Shown: one piece after another, positions 43,903 to 53,793 of the stretch
Layout: the number at the start of each line of letters is the position of its first letter
Position numbering within the stretch: position 1 is the stretch's first letter
DNA from: Candidatus Opimibacter skivensis
GTDB lineage: Bacteria > Bacteroidota > Bacteroidia > Chitinophagales > Saprospiraceae
Direction of reading: 5' to 3'
DNA: 64,000 bases
NCBI GenBank assembly: GCA_016722045.1
Contig: JADKGY010000029.1
Coordinates: forward strand, 124,001-188,000
The notes under the pieces: generated by a model
What the model was told of the DNA's origin: nothing
What the model saw: only the letters and a program-made list of their open reading frames with translations
The model's database searches: none
Program-made: the position numbers and the translations under genes

Positions 43903-46173
43903 ATGAAAGTCCTTCTTTCCGAAATTGAACAAAATATCACCGCTGATGCCCTTGAAGAAGCGCAGGAGCTGGTCAGTTTCACACAGGAATACGCGATAAA
44001 TCTCGTCGAAGAAGGCTATTATCATTGTATCTCCAGACAACCCGATTACCATGTAGAGATCACCATCAAAAAAGATGGCCTGGCTGTCCCTAAATGCCAA
44101 TGCACCGTATTCAAGCGAACAAAACAATGTAAACACGCTATCGCAGCTCTTCTCCTGCTCAGGGATCAGATCCAGAGAAGTAACCGTTCAAAAAAGAAAT
44201 CCAACCAGGAACAGCTGGTCACTGATGAGGTCCTTAAAAAGCTAAACGTCACGGAGTTAAGAGCATTCTTGTCTTCCTATGCATTGTCCCATTCCATATT
44301 CCGGGCAGAAATATTGTCCAATTATCTGCACCTCATCCGGAATCCGAATTACCACAGTTTATTCATGGACATCGCACCTCTGGACAAATATGGCCAGGTC
44401 CGGCTAAACAGAAATAGTATAAAAACTGTACGAAGCGTCAGTTCTACCCTACTCAGGCAGGCACAGCAGCTTTTGAAAGACCGGGCACTCGCTGAAACAC
44501 TCCAGATCCTTGAAGCCTCCATTCTTCATCTCCACAGGTTGTGGATGAAGCTTCCTCAATTCCAGGAACAATTGATGGTCGAGTTGCGCATGGCCTATAA
44601 AATATTTGAAAGTCTGTGCGCACAGCAAATGGCGCCAAGATTGCAAATACGAGCCATTAACCTTTCCATGGAAATATGCAACAGAGAAGGGTATGTTTTT
44701 CCTTCCGGCATGAGGCCGCTTTTATCCATAACTGAACCATTTCTTCTTGAAGAAAAAACACGCAAAGCCGCATTTTTATTAGCCGAAAAGAAAATCAGAT
44801 CCGGAATTCAAATCATACAATGGGCAACACTTCTCTATAGATGGACACGCTTGTGGTCTATTCGCTTTTCAAATGAAGCCTTAGTAAAACAACTTGAAAC
44901 ATCATTGCCAGCTATCATCCTCGAATCCGCTCAACAATCGCGACATGATGATGTGCTTTATCTCATGAGCCATCTGAAGCCGGAGAAATATCCCGATGCG
45001 ATCATCAAATCCTCATTGCAGGCAGGTCTTAAATCTGCAAGACTGATGGCTGACAATGACATGATGATTAATCTCGCCTACAGGCTTGCGTTGAATCACC
45101 TTGATATGGATGCCTGGGATTTTCTCAAAGAAAAAGATCCTTCCAAAGCAGACCGTATTCTGCACATCATAGAAGATATGTATCAGGCGGGTTCAGATCA
45201 GGCAGCCGATGAACTGCTTTTGAACGGATGGCAAATGACAGGACAGGGTTTGAAAATTATCCAAAGACTAAGAGCGATGGGGCAACTCGAACACCTTGTG
45301 AGTTTTGATTTTATCCTAAAAGATAAATTCAGAGCAGAACTTGAAGATGCCTATGCTGAGTATATTGTCTCCGTACGTGAAATGTATGGAGGTGTAAATG
45401 CAAGGCAAAAACTGAATACTATATTTGCCCACCTGAAAACAATTGATTTATTTCAATCCGTCAGCATGAAAGTAAAAGAAATGGAAAACCCGGGACGTGA
45501 AGAAACGCTTAAAATAAAACCTACCATTAAAGGTTTTGTATTCGATCTGGATGGTGTGATTGTGGATACTGCAGTACATCATTTCAGTGCATGGACCAAA
45601 ATCATGAAAGAGCTGGGTGTGGATATCGAAGAAGCTGACGATGAACATACACGTGGTGCAGGGAGAATGGAGTCCTTTCAATACCTGCTTGACCGATATG
45701 ATGTTCATCTGACTGAGGATGAAAAACAATATTGGGCTGCACGGAAGAATGACATTTATGTTGAAGCCATCAACACGATCACTTCTGCTGATCTTCTTCC
45801 TGGTGCCTTATCGTTTCTTAGCGCTTCAAAAGATCTTGGTCTATTACTGGCGTTAGGATCAGCCAGTAAAAACGCAAAGCCTGTCATTGAAAAGCTCGGT
45901 GTAAAAGATTATTTTGATGCAATACTCGATGGCAATGATGCAAAGGCCTCTAAACCAGATCCTGAAATATTCATCAATGCTGTTGCGGCTTTAAAATTAG
46001 AACCTGCACAGGTTGTTGTATTTGAAGATGCTGTCAAGGGTGTGCAAGCTGCATTGTCAGCAGGTTGTTATGCAGTGGGTATAGGTGATCCCACGACGCT
46101 TTCGGCAGCACAAATTGTTATGTCTGGTTTAGATCAATTAAGTCCCTCAACGATAATCGAACGATTAGTATGA
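43903..46173 (+). CDS. SWIM zinc-finger / beta-phosphoglucomutase fusion
   Basis: One continuous frame of 756 residues joins two unrelated parts. The N-terminal part has a SWIM zinc finger C65-x-C67-x8-C76-x-H78, followed by about 430 mostly helical residues without a recognised family. From about 543 a complete beta-phosphoglucomutase of the HAD class begins. It has FVFDLDGVIVDTAV (nucleophile D548, acid/base D550), the cap-domain HTRGAGRMESFQYLL, LALGSASKNA and KPDPEIF with VFEDAVKGV. The enzyme interconverts beta-glucose 1- and 6-phosphate. The stop overlaps the GH65 gene start as ATGA, so the fusion supplies the next step for that phosphorylase. Confidence 0.92.
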   Translation: MKVLLSEIEQNITADALEEAQELVSFTQEYAINLVEEGYYHCISRQPDYHVEITIKKDGLAVPKCQCTVFKRTKQCKHAIAALLLLRDQIQRSNRSKKKSNQEQLVTDEVLKKLNVTELRAFLSSYALSHSIFRAEILSNYLHLIRNPNYHSLFMDIAPLDKYGQVRLNRNSIKTVRSVSSTLLRQAQQLLKDRALAETLQILEASILHLHRLWMKLPQFQEQLMVELRMAYKIFESLCAQQMAPRLQIRAINLSMEICNREGYVFPSGMRPLLSITEPFLLEEKTRKAAFLLAEKKIRSGIQIIQWATLLYRWTRLWSIRFSNEALVKQLETSLPAIILESAQQSRHDDVLYLMSHLKPEKYPDAIIKSSLQAGLKSARLMADNDMMINLAYRLALNHLDMDAWDFLKEKDPSKADRILHIIEDMYQAGSDQAADELLLNGWQMTGQGLKIIQRLRAMGQLEHLVSFDFILKDKFRAELEDAYAEYIVSVREMYGGVNARQKLNTIFAHLKTIDLFQSVSMKVKEMENPGREETLKIKPTIKGFVFDLDGVIVDTAVHHFSAWTKIMKELGVDIEEADDEHTRGAGRMESFQYLLDRYDVHLTEDEKQYWAARKNDIYVEAINTITSADLLPGALSFLSASKDLGLLLALGSASKNAKPVIEKLGVKDYFDAILDGNDAKASKPDPEIFINAVAALKLEPAQVVVFEDAVKGVQAALSAGCYAVGIGDPTTLSAAQIVMSGLDQLSPSTIIERLV

Positions 46174-48443
46174 AAAATTATATCAAATATCATCCCTGGC
46201 AGATTATAGAAGAAGAATTTCATCATGACTTCCATCTGATCAGCGAAAGTATCTTCAGTCTCGGCAATGGCCGGATGGGCACGCGTGGAAATTTTGAAGA
46301 AGATTATAGTGGTGAGACTTTACGTGGATCATATTTCGCAGGGGTTTATTATCCTGACCTCACACGTGTAGGTTGGTGGAAAAACGGTTATCCTGAATAT
46401 TTTGCAAAAGTTCTCAATGGTGTCAACTGGATAGGTGTACGCATCCTTATCGATGAAGTGCCATTGGATATTGCCATTACCCCGGTCACGAATTTTCAAC
46501 GTGTGCTGGATATGGAAAATGGTTTACTCCTTAGATCATTTGAAATCAGTCCTCCATCCGGAGGTGAGTTGATCTTTCAATTCGAACGGTTTTGCAGCAT
46601 GGCAGATCCGGATGCCGGAGTGATTCATATCAGGGTCAAATCAGAAGGATTTTTTGGTAAAGTAACATTAGAGCCTTTTCTGGATTTCGATGTGCATAAC
46701 AAGGATGCTAATTATGGTGATCAGTTTTGGATAAGCCGTGACGAATACCAGGATAAATATATTTCTATGGTTTCCTCCGTCACAAAGAAAACCGGATTCA
46801 CTGTCAGTTCATTGATGCGGACGAACTTATATAAAAATGAGGTTCTCACTGATATTGCTACTTCCGCTCATGAAAGCATGAAGACAAGTCACCTGTACAG
46901 CCTGGATGTAAAATCTGGCGATGAGCTGGTGTTAAATAAATTTGTAATCAATCTGAGCAGCTTATACGTGCCTGCTGAGGAACAACTTGATGCAGGTAAA
47001 AAGAAAGTTGAAACACTATACAATAATGGATATCATGCTTTAAAAACCGCTCACATCACGGCATGGAAAAAAATATGGGATGGTGCGGATGTGCGGATCA
47101 AAGGAGACATCTCAGCTCAACAGGGAATCAGGTTTAATATTTTTCAGCTTTGGCAAACCTATACCGGTGAAGATGACAGATTGAATATCGGGCCAAAAGG
47201 ATTTACAGGTGAGAAATACGGCGGCAGCACATACTGGGATACAGAAGCGTATTGTGTGCCTTTTTATTTAAGTAGTTCTGAAGCCAAAGTGGCAAGAAAC
47301 TTACTGGTATACCGTTATCTCCATCTTCCAAAGGCGATCAAGAACGCGGCCAAATTAGGTTTTAAGGATGGCGCAGCACTTTATCCGATGGTGACGATCA
47401 ATGGAGAAGAATGTCACAATGAATGGGAGATCACGTTTGAAGAGATACACCGCAATGGAGCTATCATCTATGCGATCTATGATTATGTCCGTTATACCGG
47501 GGATATGCATTATATGGTTGAAGGCGGTCTTGAGGTGATCATCGGTGTCGCACGATTCTGGGCACAACGTGTGAATTACTCTGAAGCAAAAAAAGCATGG
47601 GTCATGCTGGGTGTCACCGGACCTAATGAATATGAAAACAATGTCAATAATAATTGGTACACGAATTACCTCGCCCGATGGTGCATACTCTATGCCACTG
47701 AACAGATCAGTTGGGTCAAAGAACAGTACCCGACGCAATGGGATAAAATAAAAAGCACAGTCCATTTTGATGAAGCTGAACTGACACACTGGGATGATGT
47801 TGCAAAAAATATGTTTTTTCCAAAGGATGATGCGCGACAGTTATTTCTCCAGCAAGATGGATTTCTGGATAAGGAACTGATGCATGCTGATCAGTTGCCT
47901 GCTGCAGAGCGACCTATCAATCAAAAGTGGTCATGGGACCGTATACTGCGATCCTGTTTTATCAAACAGGCGGATGTGCTGCAAGGCATGTATTTTTTTG
48001 AAGATCATTTTGATCTCGATACGTTAAGGCGACACTTTGATTTTTACGAACCGATGACGGTGCATGAATCTTCATTGTCACCCTGTGTTCATGCTATCCT
48101 TGCATCACGACTCGGCAAGATGGACAAAGCGTATGAGATGTATCTCAGGACAGCCCGCCTGGATCTTGACGACTACAACAACGATACAGAGGATGGTCTC
48201 CACATCACCAGTATGGCTGGCTCATGGATGTCCGTTGTGCGGGGTTTTGCAGGAATGACAGTCAAAGACGGAATGTTGATTCTCGCTCCTGTGCTTCCTC
48301 CCACCTGGACCGGGCTACAATTCAACATTCGGTTCAGAGAACGTGTTCTACTGGTAGATATTACAGCTAAAGGGTGTGAAGTGACCCGAAAATCAGGTGA
48401 TCCGCTGTTTATCCTAGTCCACAAAGAGGGACGTCAGGTTTAA
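46170..48443 (+). CDS. GH65 disaccharide phosphorylase (maltose/kojibiose/trehalose type)
   Basis: This glycoside hydrolase family 65 protein has 757 residues. The N-terminal beta-sandwich starts WQIIEEEFHHDFHLISESIFSLGNGRMGTRG. In the (alpha/alpha)6 barrel the general acid is E487 in GPNEYENNVNNNWYTNYLARW-like context, and the phosphate/substrate region includes HESSLSPCVHAI. Family phosphorylases split maltose or a related alpha-glucoside with phosphate to give beta-glucose 1-phosphate plus glucose. The coupled upstream beta-phosphoglucomutase then makes glucose 6-phosphate. No signal peptide is seen, so it is cytosolic. Maltose is the most likely substrate, but family motifs alone do not decide. 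Confidence 0.92.
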   Translation: MKNYIKYHPWQIIEEEFHHDFHLISESIFSLGNGRMGTRGNFEEDYSGETLRGSYFAGVYYPDLTRVGWWKNGYPEYFAKVLNGVNWIGVRILIDEVPLDIAITPVTNFQRVLDMENGLLLRSFEISPPSGGELIFQFERFCSMADPDAGVIHIRVKSEGFFGKVTLEPFLDFDVHNKDANYGDQFWISRDEYQDKYISMVSSVTKKTGFTVSSLMRTNLYKNEVLTDIATSAHESMKTSHLYSLDVKSGDELVLNKFVINLSSLYVPAEEQLDAGKKKVETLYNNGYHALKTAHITAWKKIWDGADVRIKGDISAQQGIRFNIFQLWQTYTGEDDRLNIGPKGFTGEKYGGSTYWDTEAYCVPFYLSSSEAKVARNLLVYRYLHLPKAIKNAAKLGFKDGAALYPMVTINGEECHNEWEITFEEIHRNGAIIYAIYDYVRYTGDMHYMVEGGLEVIIGVARFWAQRVNYSEAKKAWVMLGVTGPNEYENNVNNNWYTNYLARWCILYATEQISWVKEQYPTQWDKIKSTVHFDEAELTHWDDVAKNMFFPKDDARQLFLQQDGFLDKELMHADQLPAAERPINQKWSWDRILRSCFIKQADVLQGMYFFEDHFDLDTLRRHFDFYEPMTVHESSLSPCVHAILASRLGKMDKAYEMYLRTARLDLDDYNNDTEDGLHITSMAGSWMSVVRGFAGMTVKDGMLILAPVLPPTWTGLQFNIRFRERVLLVDITAKGCEVTRKSGDPLFILVHKEGRQV

Positions 48444-48495
48444 TTGATCTTAGTTTGTACTTTTAAAGGGGAAAAACCAGTTTAGAATTCTGTCT

Positions 48496-49149
48496 ATGAT
48501 ACGAGTAATGATTGCCGATGACCACAATATGTTTGTGGAGGGGGTTGAATCTATTCTTGAGGGAATCGATAACATTCAGGTTGTCGCCAAATGCTATACA
48601 GGTCTGGAGGTTTTTGAAAAGATACCCAGCACCCCTGTTGATGTTATTTTGCTGGACATTAATTTGCCCGGCATGAATGGGCTTGAAGTGTGCCAGAAAT
48701 TAAGCAAAGAATATCCTGATGTCAAAGTTCTTGCATTGTCCATGCACAATGAAGAAAGCTTTGTGACGGAGATTTTAAAATATGGTGCACAGGGATATAT
48801 TCTGAAAAATACGGGCAAGAAAGAGTTGATCAACGCGATTGAAATGGTAAATAGCGGTCAATCCTATTTCAGTGATGAAGTGACTGAAACCATAATGAAA
48901 AGCCTGGTCAATCAGCGGACCGGTGGTAAAAAATCATCTATGCTCACACCGAAGATTTCAAGGCGTGAAAAAGATGTGCTTGAATTAATTGTAAAAGAAC
49001 ATACCACGCAGGAAATAGCGGATACTCTTTTTATCAGTCTTAAAACAGTAGAGTCGCACAGGCGAAGCTTGTTGACAAAATTAGGTGTGCGAAATACAGC
49101 AGGTTTGGTGAGAGTCGCGATTGAACATCAATTGATGAAGCCGGTTTAG
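48496..49149 (+). CDS. NarL/LuxR-family response regulator
   Basis: The receiver domain has acidic pocket residues D8/D9 and the phospho-acceptor D54 in VDVILLDINLPGMNG. The conserved lysine is in GAQGYILKNTGKKEL near 100. The C-terminal LuxR-type helix-turn-helix (about 150-212) contains SRREKDVLELI and TLFISLKTVESHRRSLLTKLGV. It is directly upstream of a TPR-containing HisKA_3 kinase, its probable partner. It may regulate the preceding saccharide genes, but adjacency (about 50 bases after GH65) is the only support. Confidence 0.93.
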   Translation: MIRVMIADDHNMFVEGVESILEGIDNIQVVAKCYTGLEVFEKIPSTPVDVILLDINLPGMNGLEVCQKLSKEYPDVKVLALSMHNEESFVTEILKYGAQGYILKNTGKKELINAIEMVNSGQSYFSDEVTETIMKSLVNQRTGGKKSSMLTPKISRREKDVLELIVKEHTTQEIADTLFISLKTVESHRRSLLTKLGVRNTAGLVRVAIEHQLMKPV

Positions 49150-49359
49150 AACTGATTACCGGTTTAATTTTTGGTTACCGCAGAATACTACAAAAAAAAG
49201 CATAACAGGAAACATATTACCGTTTACACCCAACTATTGAATTTTCTCTACCCCAATATTTTAATTATCGATTACAGGCTTGCCGGAACGCACTCCTGCA
49301 TGGGCATCTTAGCCGCTGTCAGGGTTTTGATCCTACAGCTAAGTTGATTAATTTAAGAT

Positions 49360-51207
49360 ATGAGTAATAGTTCAACGCAGAAAATATTTTCTTTCATGGC
49401 CGGCATAGTGTCCGTCATGATATTGTTATGCCTGCCACTCAGCAGCACTGCTCAACCAACGATCAATGATCAGATGTCAAAAGCTGAACTGTACCGGCAG
49501 ATTACACAACTTGAACAAATAGGAGAATACAGTACGGCAGCCGAAGCTTATCGTCTCATCGCTGAAAAAGACCTCGCTGAAATAGACAATCTTGATAAGG
49601 CTATCAAGAACTATATAGAAGCCCAAAAACTATTTGAAAAAGCAGGCGACTCTGTTCGCATGTACCAGACCATCAATGATCTCGGTCATTTATACAGCGG
49701 AAGTGAATATTACCTGGAGGCCATCGCCATGTTTGAGAAAGTAAAATCATATGCATCCCGGACATTGGATACATTGACCCAGGCCCGAATGCTCCAACAG
49801 ATCGGCGAGATATACATCGCCCGCAAACAGGTAAGCGAGGCTTCACGTTATCTTGAACAGGCAAGTAAATTAAATCTTCAGATCCAGGATACGTTGCTAT
49901 CCGTCATCAATCAGCTTACGATCACTGCACTTACAGGTCATAGGAAAATGTTTAGCGATCTGCCTGATTCGATGCGTCTTGAGTTGTCAAAATATGACAG
50001 CATCCGGTATGAATCTTTTCTTCCATCGATACATCTCCATGTCGGCATGTACAATATGCGGGCTAAGAAATACAAGCTGGCTGAATATTATTTCCACCAG
50101 GGTCTGAAACTGAGCGGCCATGATACATTCGTCAAAAGAGAATTGTACCGGTATCTCTCAGAATGCTATGAAAAAATGAATGACTATCCGGCTGCATTAT
50201 CCGTGATGAAGACATACAATAATTTCAATGACAGCCTTAATGACGCCAGCAAGTCGTCCAGCATACAGCAGATGCTGCTCAATAGTAAAAATATCGAGCG
50301 CGAAACTGAGCTGCAAGAAATGGCGCTGGACAGAAATATTACCGCTTTAAAATCCAGGATATCAAAAGTCTTTAGCGTTGGATTGTTAGTTGCTGTGGTT
50401 TTTATGCTGATTGTTTCCTACATCTTTATCCGGAGCTTCCAGCAACGACTCAATGCCAATCAGATCATCACGAAACAAAATGAAGAATTGACGCAACGAA
50501 AAATAAATGAGCTTGAGACAAATCTCAAAATAGAAACGATGAGTTCGATGCTCACAGGCCAGGAAGTCGAACGTGAGCGAATCGCAAGAGATTTACATGA
50601 TAGCCTTGGGGGATTGCTGTCAACCGTCAAGCTACATTTTGATGCTATACAGGTGAAAAATCCGGAGATCACAAGCCAGAAGGAATATTCAAAGGCGTAT
50701 ACATTGCTCGATGCGGCATGTGCTGAAGTACGTACCATCTCCAATAACATGCAGCCGGGGGCGCTGCTGAAGATGGGCATCGTCCCTGCCATCAAAGACC
50801 TGATCAATCGCATTGAGTCTGAAGAAATGCCACATATTGAATTCATACACTATGGTCCTTTGCATAATTTGCCTACAAGTATTATACTCCATATTTTCCG
50901 GATAGTTCAGGAACTATTGTACAACTGTATCAAGCATGCTCATGCAAAGGAAATACTCATTCAACTGATCCGCAATGAAGAAGATCTTGAGATCATGGTT
51001 GAAGATGATGGCCAGGGATATGACCCGGCGGAAATAAAAAAAGGAATGGGTACAGAGAATGTTTCCGCCCGTGTAAATTTCTTAAAAGGAGAAATTTCTG
51101 TGTATAGCGTGATCGGTACAGGGACCACAAGTACCATCACGATACCGTATACACAGGAAATGGCGGAAGGAGAAGTTTTCTCGAACTTCGATCCGGAAAT
51201 GTTTTAG
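49360..51207 (+). CDS. TPR-linked sensor histidine kinase (HisKA_3 type)
   Basis: The signal peptide (about 1-32) exports a sensor region of five or six tetratricopeptide repeats (about 45-300). One membrane helix follows (about 335-357) and then a cytosolic coiled coil. The phospho-acceptor is H413 in RIARDLHDSLGGLLSTV, typical of NarX/DesK-like kinases. The HATPase domain includes ELLYNCIKHAHAKEI and EDDGQGYDP. It pairs with the LuxR-type regulator upstream. Periplasmic TPRs suggest sensing through a protein partner. A GGCAGAAA array begins right at the stop codon. Confidence 0.9.
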   Translation: MSNSSTQKIFSFMAGIVSVMILLCLPLSSTAQPTINDQMSKAELYRQITQLEQIGEYSTAAEAYRLIAEKDLAEIDNLDKAIKNYIEAQKLFEKAGDSVRMYQTINDLGHLYSGSEYYLEAIAMFEKVKSYASRTLDTLTQARMLQQIGEIYIARKQVSEASRYLEQASKLNLQIQDTLLSVINQLTITALTGHRKMFSDLPDSMRLELSKYDSIRYESFLPSIHLHVGMYNMRAKKYKLAEYYFHQGLKLSGHDTFVKRELYRYLSECYEKMNDYPAALSVMKTYNNFNDSLNDASKSSSIQQMLLNSKNIERETELQEMALDRNITALKSRISKVFSVGLLVAVVFMLIVSYIFIRSFQQRLNANQIITKQNEELTQRKINELETNLKIETMSSMLTGQEVERERIARDLHDSLGGLLSTVKLHFDAIQVKNPEITSQKEYSKAYTLLDAACAEVRTISNNMQPGALLKMGIVPAIKDLINRIESEEMPHIEFIHYGPLHNLPTSIILHIFRIVQELLYNCIKHAHAKEILIQLIRNEEDLEIMVEDDGQGYDPAEIKKGMGTENVSARVNFLKGEISVYSVIGTGTTSTITIPYTQEMAEGEVFSNFDPEMF

Positions 51208-51268
51208 GAAGGCAGAAAGGGCAAAAATGGCAAAAGAGGCGGAAAGGGCAGAAAAGGCAGAAGAGCAA
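51208..51268 (+). repeat. GGCAGAAAG tandem array at the kinase stop
   Basis: About seven degenerate units (GGCAGAAAG, GGCAAAAAT, GGCGGAAAG) start immediately after the TAG. They are in the same sense relative to their gene as the array after the alkaline phosphatase. Confidence 0.88.
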
Positions 51269-51554
51269 TGAAAATATTATTTCTGATCGGATACTCTGTC
51301 ATTGAGAGAAATAATCATGAACAATCATGATGATCATGAAAATCTGCGTTCTATTTTACATTGTGTTAGGATTAACTGTCTAATTCAGGAAATTAATCTT
51401 AATTGATCATAATTTTTCCTATTTGATCCGCGTCCTCATTTTTATTCGCCCAAGATTCATATCGGTTGCTGAGCTGCAGCACATGGATGCGTATGGCAAG
51501 TTGAACCATTAACGCTAAATACCTAACTGTCTGATACCAAAAATTAACATTTTT
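51269..51554 (-). repeat. Dispersed non-coding element, copy B
   Basis: Its reverse complement matches the element at 11440-11657 over several blocks, including CAGCTCAGCAAC (near 51470), GAGGACGC (near 51432), ATCTGCGTTC on the plus strand (near 51342) and ATCATGAT-type palindromic text. It is flanked by inverted GGCAGAAA (51208) and TCTGCCTTT (51555) arrays. There is no ORF. Confidence 0.7.
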
Positions 51555-51600
51555 TGACCTTTCTGCCTTTTCCGCCCCTTCTGCCTTTTCTGCCTTTATT
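51555..51600 (-). repeat. TTTCTGCC tandem array upstream of purB
   Basis: Five degenerate 9- to 10-base units lie in the inverse orientation to the array at 51208. Together the two bracket copy B of the dispersed element. Confidence 0.85.
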
Positions 51601-51653
51601 TTAATAGATGTACTTTTACGTTAATAGAATCTCTGATAACCGAATAACTAAAA

Positions 51654-52997
51654 ATGCTCCACAATATTTCTCCGATTGATGGCAGGTATGGCGATAAGAC
51701 CTCCGCGTTGAGTTCTTATTTCTCTGAATTTGCATTGATGAAATACCGATGCCTTGTGGAAATAGAATACCTCATCGCGCTGATCGAAACCGGTATAGTG
51801 CCCAATACAAAACTCAGTGCTGAGTCGAAAACGAACCTCCTGAATATCGTGACATCCTTTAATGATGAAGATGCCGCTTCCATAAAAAAAATTGAATCGA
51901 AGATCAATCATGATGTCAAGGCGATTGAATATTTTATAAAAGAAAAACTGGAGAAATTAAATCTGAATGTGCTCCGCGAATGGGTGCACTTCGGCCTTAC
52001 ATCGCAGGATGTCAACAACAGTGCATTTCCACTGATGATCAGGAATGCCTATAGGGAAATCATCATACCAGAAATAAAATCCACCCGGCAGGAGATTTTT
52101 GATTTTGCAATGGCGACAAAGGATATCCCAATGATGGCTTACACCCATGGACAGCCAGCATCACCCACTTTGCTTGGGAAAGAAATGATGGTCTTCGTCG
52201 AACGATTGGATATACAACTTGGTCATCTTGAACATATCAATCTCTGCGTCAAATTTGGTGGAGCGACCGGTAATTTCAATGCCCATGTTGCAGCATTTCC
52301 GGATATCGACTGGGCTGACTGGGCAGATGATTTCACTTCAAAATATCTGCATATCGGACGATACAAATACACGACGCAAATCGAGCATTATGATCAGATC
52401 GCTGCGCTATGTCACGCTACGATGCGCATCAATACGATCCTGATTGATCTTTGCAGGGATATCTGGATGTATATCTCCATGAACTACCTCACCCAAAAAG
52501 CAAATCCGGATGAAGTGGGTTCTTCCGCCATGCCGCACAAAGTAAACCCCATTGATTTTGAAAATGCTGAAGGAAATCTTGGTTATGCCAATGCGATCTT
52601 TGGCCATCTTGCAGACAAGCTACCCGTGAGTCGACTGCAAAGAGATTTGACAGATAGTACTGTTCTCCGAAATATTGGTGTTCCTGTAGCCCATACTCTT
52701 CTTTCATTGAAATCAATTCAAAAAGGTCTGAGCAAAATATCAGCAAATGAAATAAAGACACAATCTGATCTCAATGACAACTGGTCAGTTCTTGCTGAAG
52801 CGATTCAAACTATCCTTCGTCGTGAAGGTGTGCCTAATCCATACGAGCAATTAAAAGAACTGACACGCGGTAAAGAAAAACTGACGCGAGAAAGTCTTCA
52901 TCAATTTATTGAAAAGCTGCAGGTCAAAGAAGAAGTTAAAAAAGAACTCAGAAAACTGACACCCGGCGGGTATACGGGGATGAGGTTTAATATCTAA
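51654..52997 (+). CDS. purB: Adenylosuccinate lyase
   Basis: This fumarase-superfamily enzyme cleaves SAICAR to AICAR and adenylosuccinate to AMP plus fumarate. The superfamily signature is SSAMPHKVNPIDFENAEGN (near 287-305), with the catalytic-serine loop included. LTSQDVNNSAFPLMI (near 112) and AYTHGQPASPTLLG (near 162) bind substrate, and the histidine in YTHGQPA is catalytic. At 447 residues it is the PurB form with the C-terminal domain typical of E. coli-like enzymes. Its 3' end overlaps the convergent ABC ATPase gene by 4 bases. Confidence 0.96.
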   Translation: MLHNISPIDGRYGDKTSALSSYFSEFALMKYRCLVEIEYLIALIETGIVPNTKLSAESKTNLLNIVTSFNDEDAASIKKIESKINHDVKAIEYFIKEKLEKLNLNVLREWVHFGLTSQDVNNSAFPLMIRNAYREIIIPEIKSTRQEIFDFAMATKDIPMMAYTHGQPASPTLLGKEMMVFVERLDIQLGHLEHINLCVKFGGATGNFNAHVAAFPDIDWADWADDFTSKYLHIGRYKYTTQIEHYDQIAALCHATMRINTILIDLCRDIWMYISMNYLTQKANPDEVGSSAMPHKVNPIDFENAEGNLGYANAIFGHLADKLPVSRLQRDLTDSTVLRNIGVPVAHTLLSLKSIQKGLSKISANEIKTQSDLNDNWSVLAEAIQTILRREGVPNPYEQLKELTRGKEKLTRESLHQFIEKLQVKEEVKKELRKLTPGGYTGMRFNI

Positions 52998-53665
52998 TCC
53001 ATCTCCACCACTTTCCCATTCCCCACTTTATACACTCTCCCTGGAAATCGTTCAATCACACCGGTATTGTGTGTCGCCATCAGGATCGCTGTATGATACT
53101 CGACAGCAAGACGTCGCATCAATTGAAGAATAGCATCGGCCGTCTCAGGATCGAGATGCCCTGTCGGCTCATCCGCGAGAAGTATCTGAGGTTTGTTGAG
53201 CACCGCCCGCGCAATCACAGCTCTTTGCTGCTCACCACCTGAAAGCTGATGAACCGGTTTATTGATATTGTCCGAAAGCTGGACATCAGCACATACCTCT
53301 CTGATGATCTTATTTTGTTCTGCTTCATCATTAGTTCCGGTGGCATCAAGGACAAAACGGAGATTTTCAGCTACGGACCATTGTGGAAAGAGTTGAAAAT
53401 CCTGGAAAACCATCCCTACTCTTCGTCGCAATGTCGGAATATTGACCGCCTGAAGCTTCGAAAGTGAAATATCAGCCACCTGACCATCCCCCTCTTTCAG
53501 TGGTAAATCGCCCCATAACGTCCGCATCAATGAGCTTTTCCCGCTTCCGGTCTTCCCGATCAGGTACACAAATTCAGTCTGGCTGACGGATAGATTGACA
53601 TCACTGAGGACTTTTACCCCTTCCTGGTAAATACCGGCATTTTTTAAGCTGACAACTTCTTTCAT
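52994..53665 (-). CDS. FtsE-like ABC transporter ATPase
   Basis: This single ABC ATPase domain has Walker A IGKTGSGKSSLMRTL (about 36-50), Q loop VFQDFQLFPQWSV, signature VHQLSGGEQQRAVIARA (about 133-149), Walker B ILLADEPTGHLDPET and an H-loop MATHNTG. The size and Q-loop text match FtsE, which works with FtsX to control septal peptidoglycan hydrolases. FtsX is not adjacent here, as is usual in Bacteroidota. I chose ATG at 53665 (MKEVVSLKNA) over the frame start at 53680. LolD-type function is the alternative. Confidence 0.85.
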   Translation of the reverse strand: MKEVVSLKNAGIYQEGVKVLSDVNLSVSQTEFVYLIGKTGSGKSSLMRTLWGDLPLKEGDGQVADISLSKLQAVNIPTLRRRVGMVFQDFQLFPQWSVAENLRFVLDATGTNDEAEQNKIIREVCADVQLSDNINKPVHQLSGGEQQRAVIARAVLNKPQILLADEPTGHLDPETADAILQLMRRLAVEYHTAILMATHNTGVIERFPGRVYKVGNGKVVEMD

Positions 53666-53793
53666 AAGGTATAAACGCACTTTCTAGAGGCACATTTCGT
53701 TACTGGATTTGTAACTCTTTGTGGCTATTTTCCTGTAAATTTGCACAAAGATTCAGTACCACAGGGATTGAACCTCTAAACATAGCTATTACA

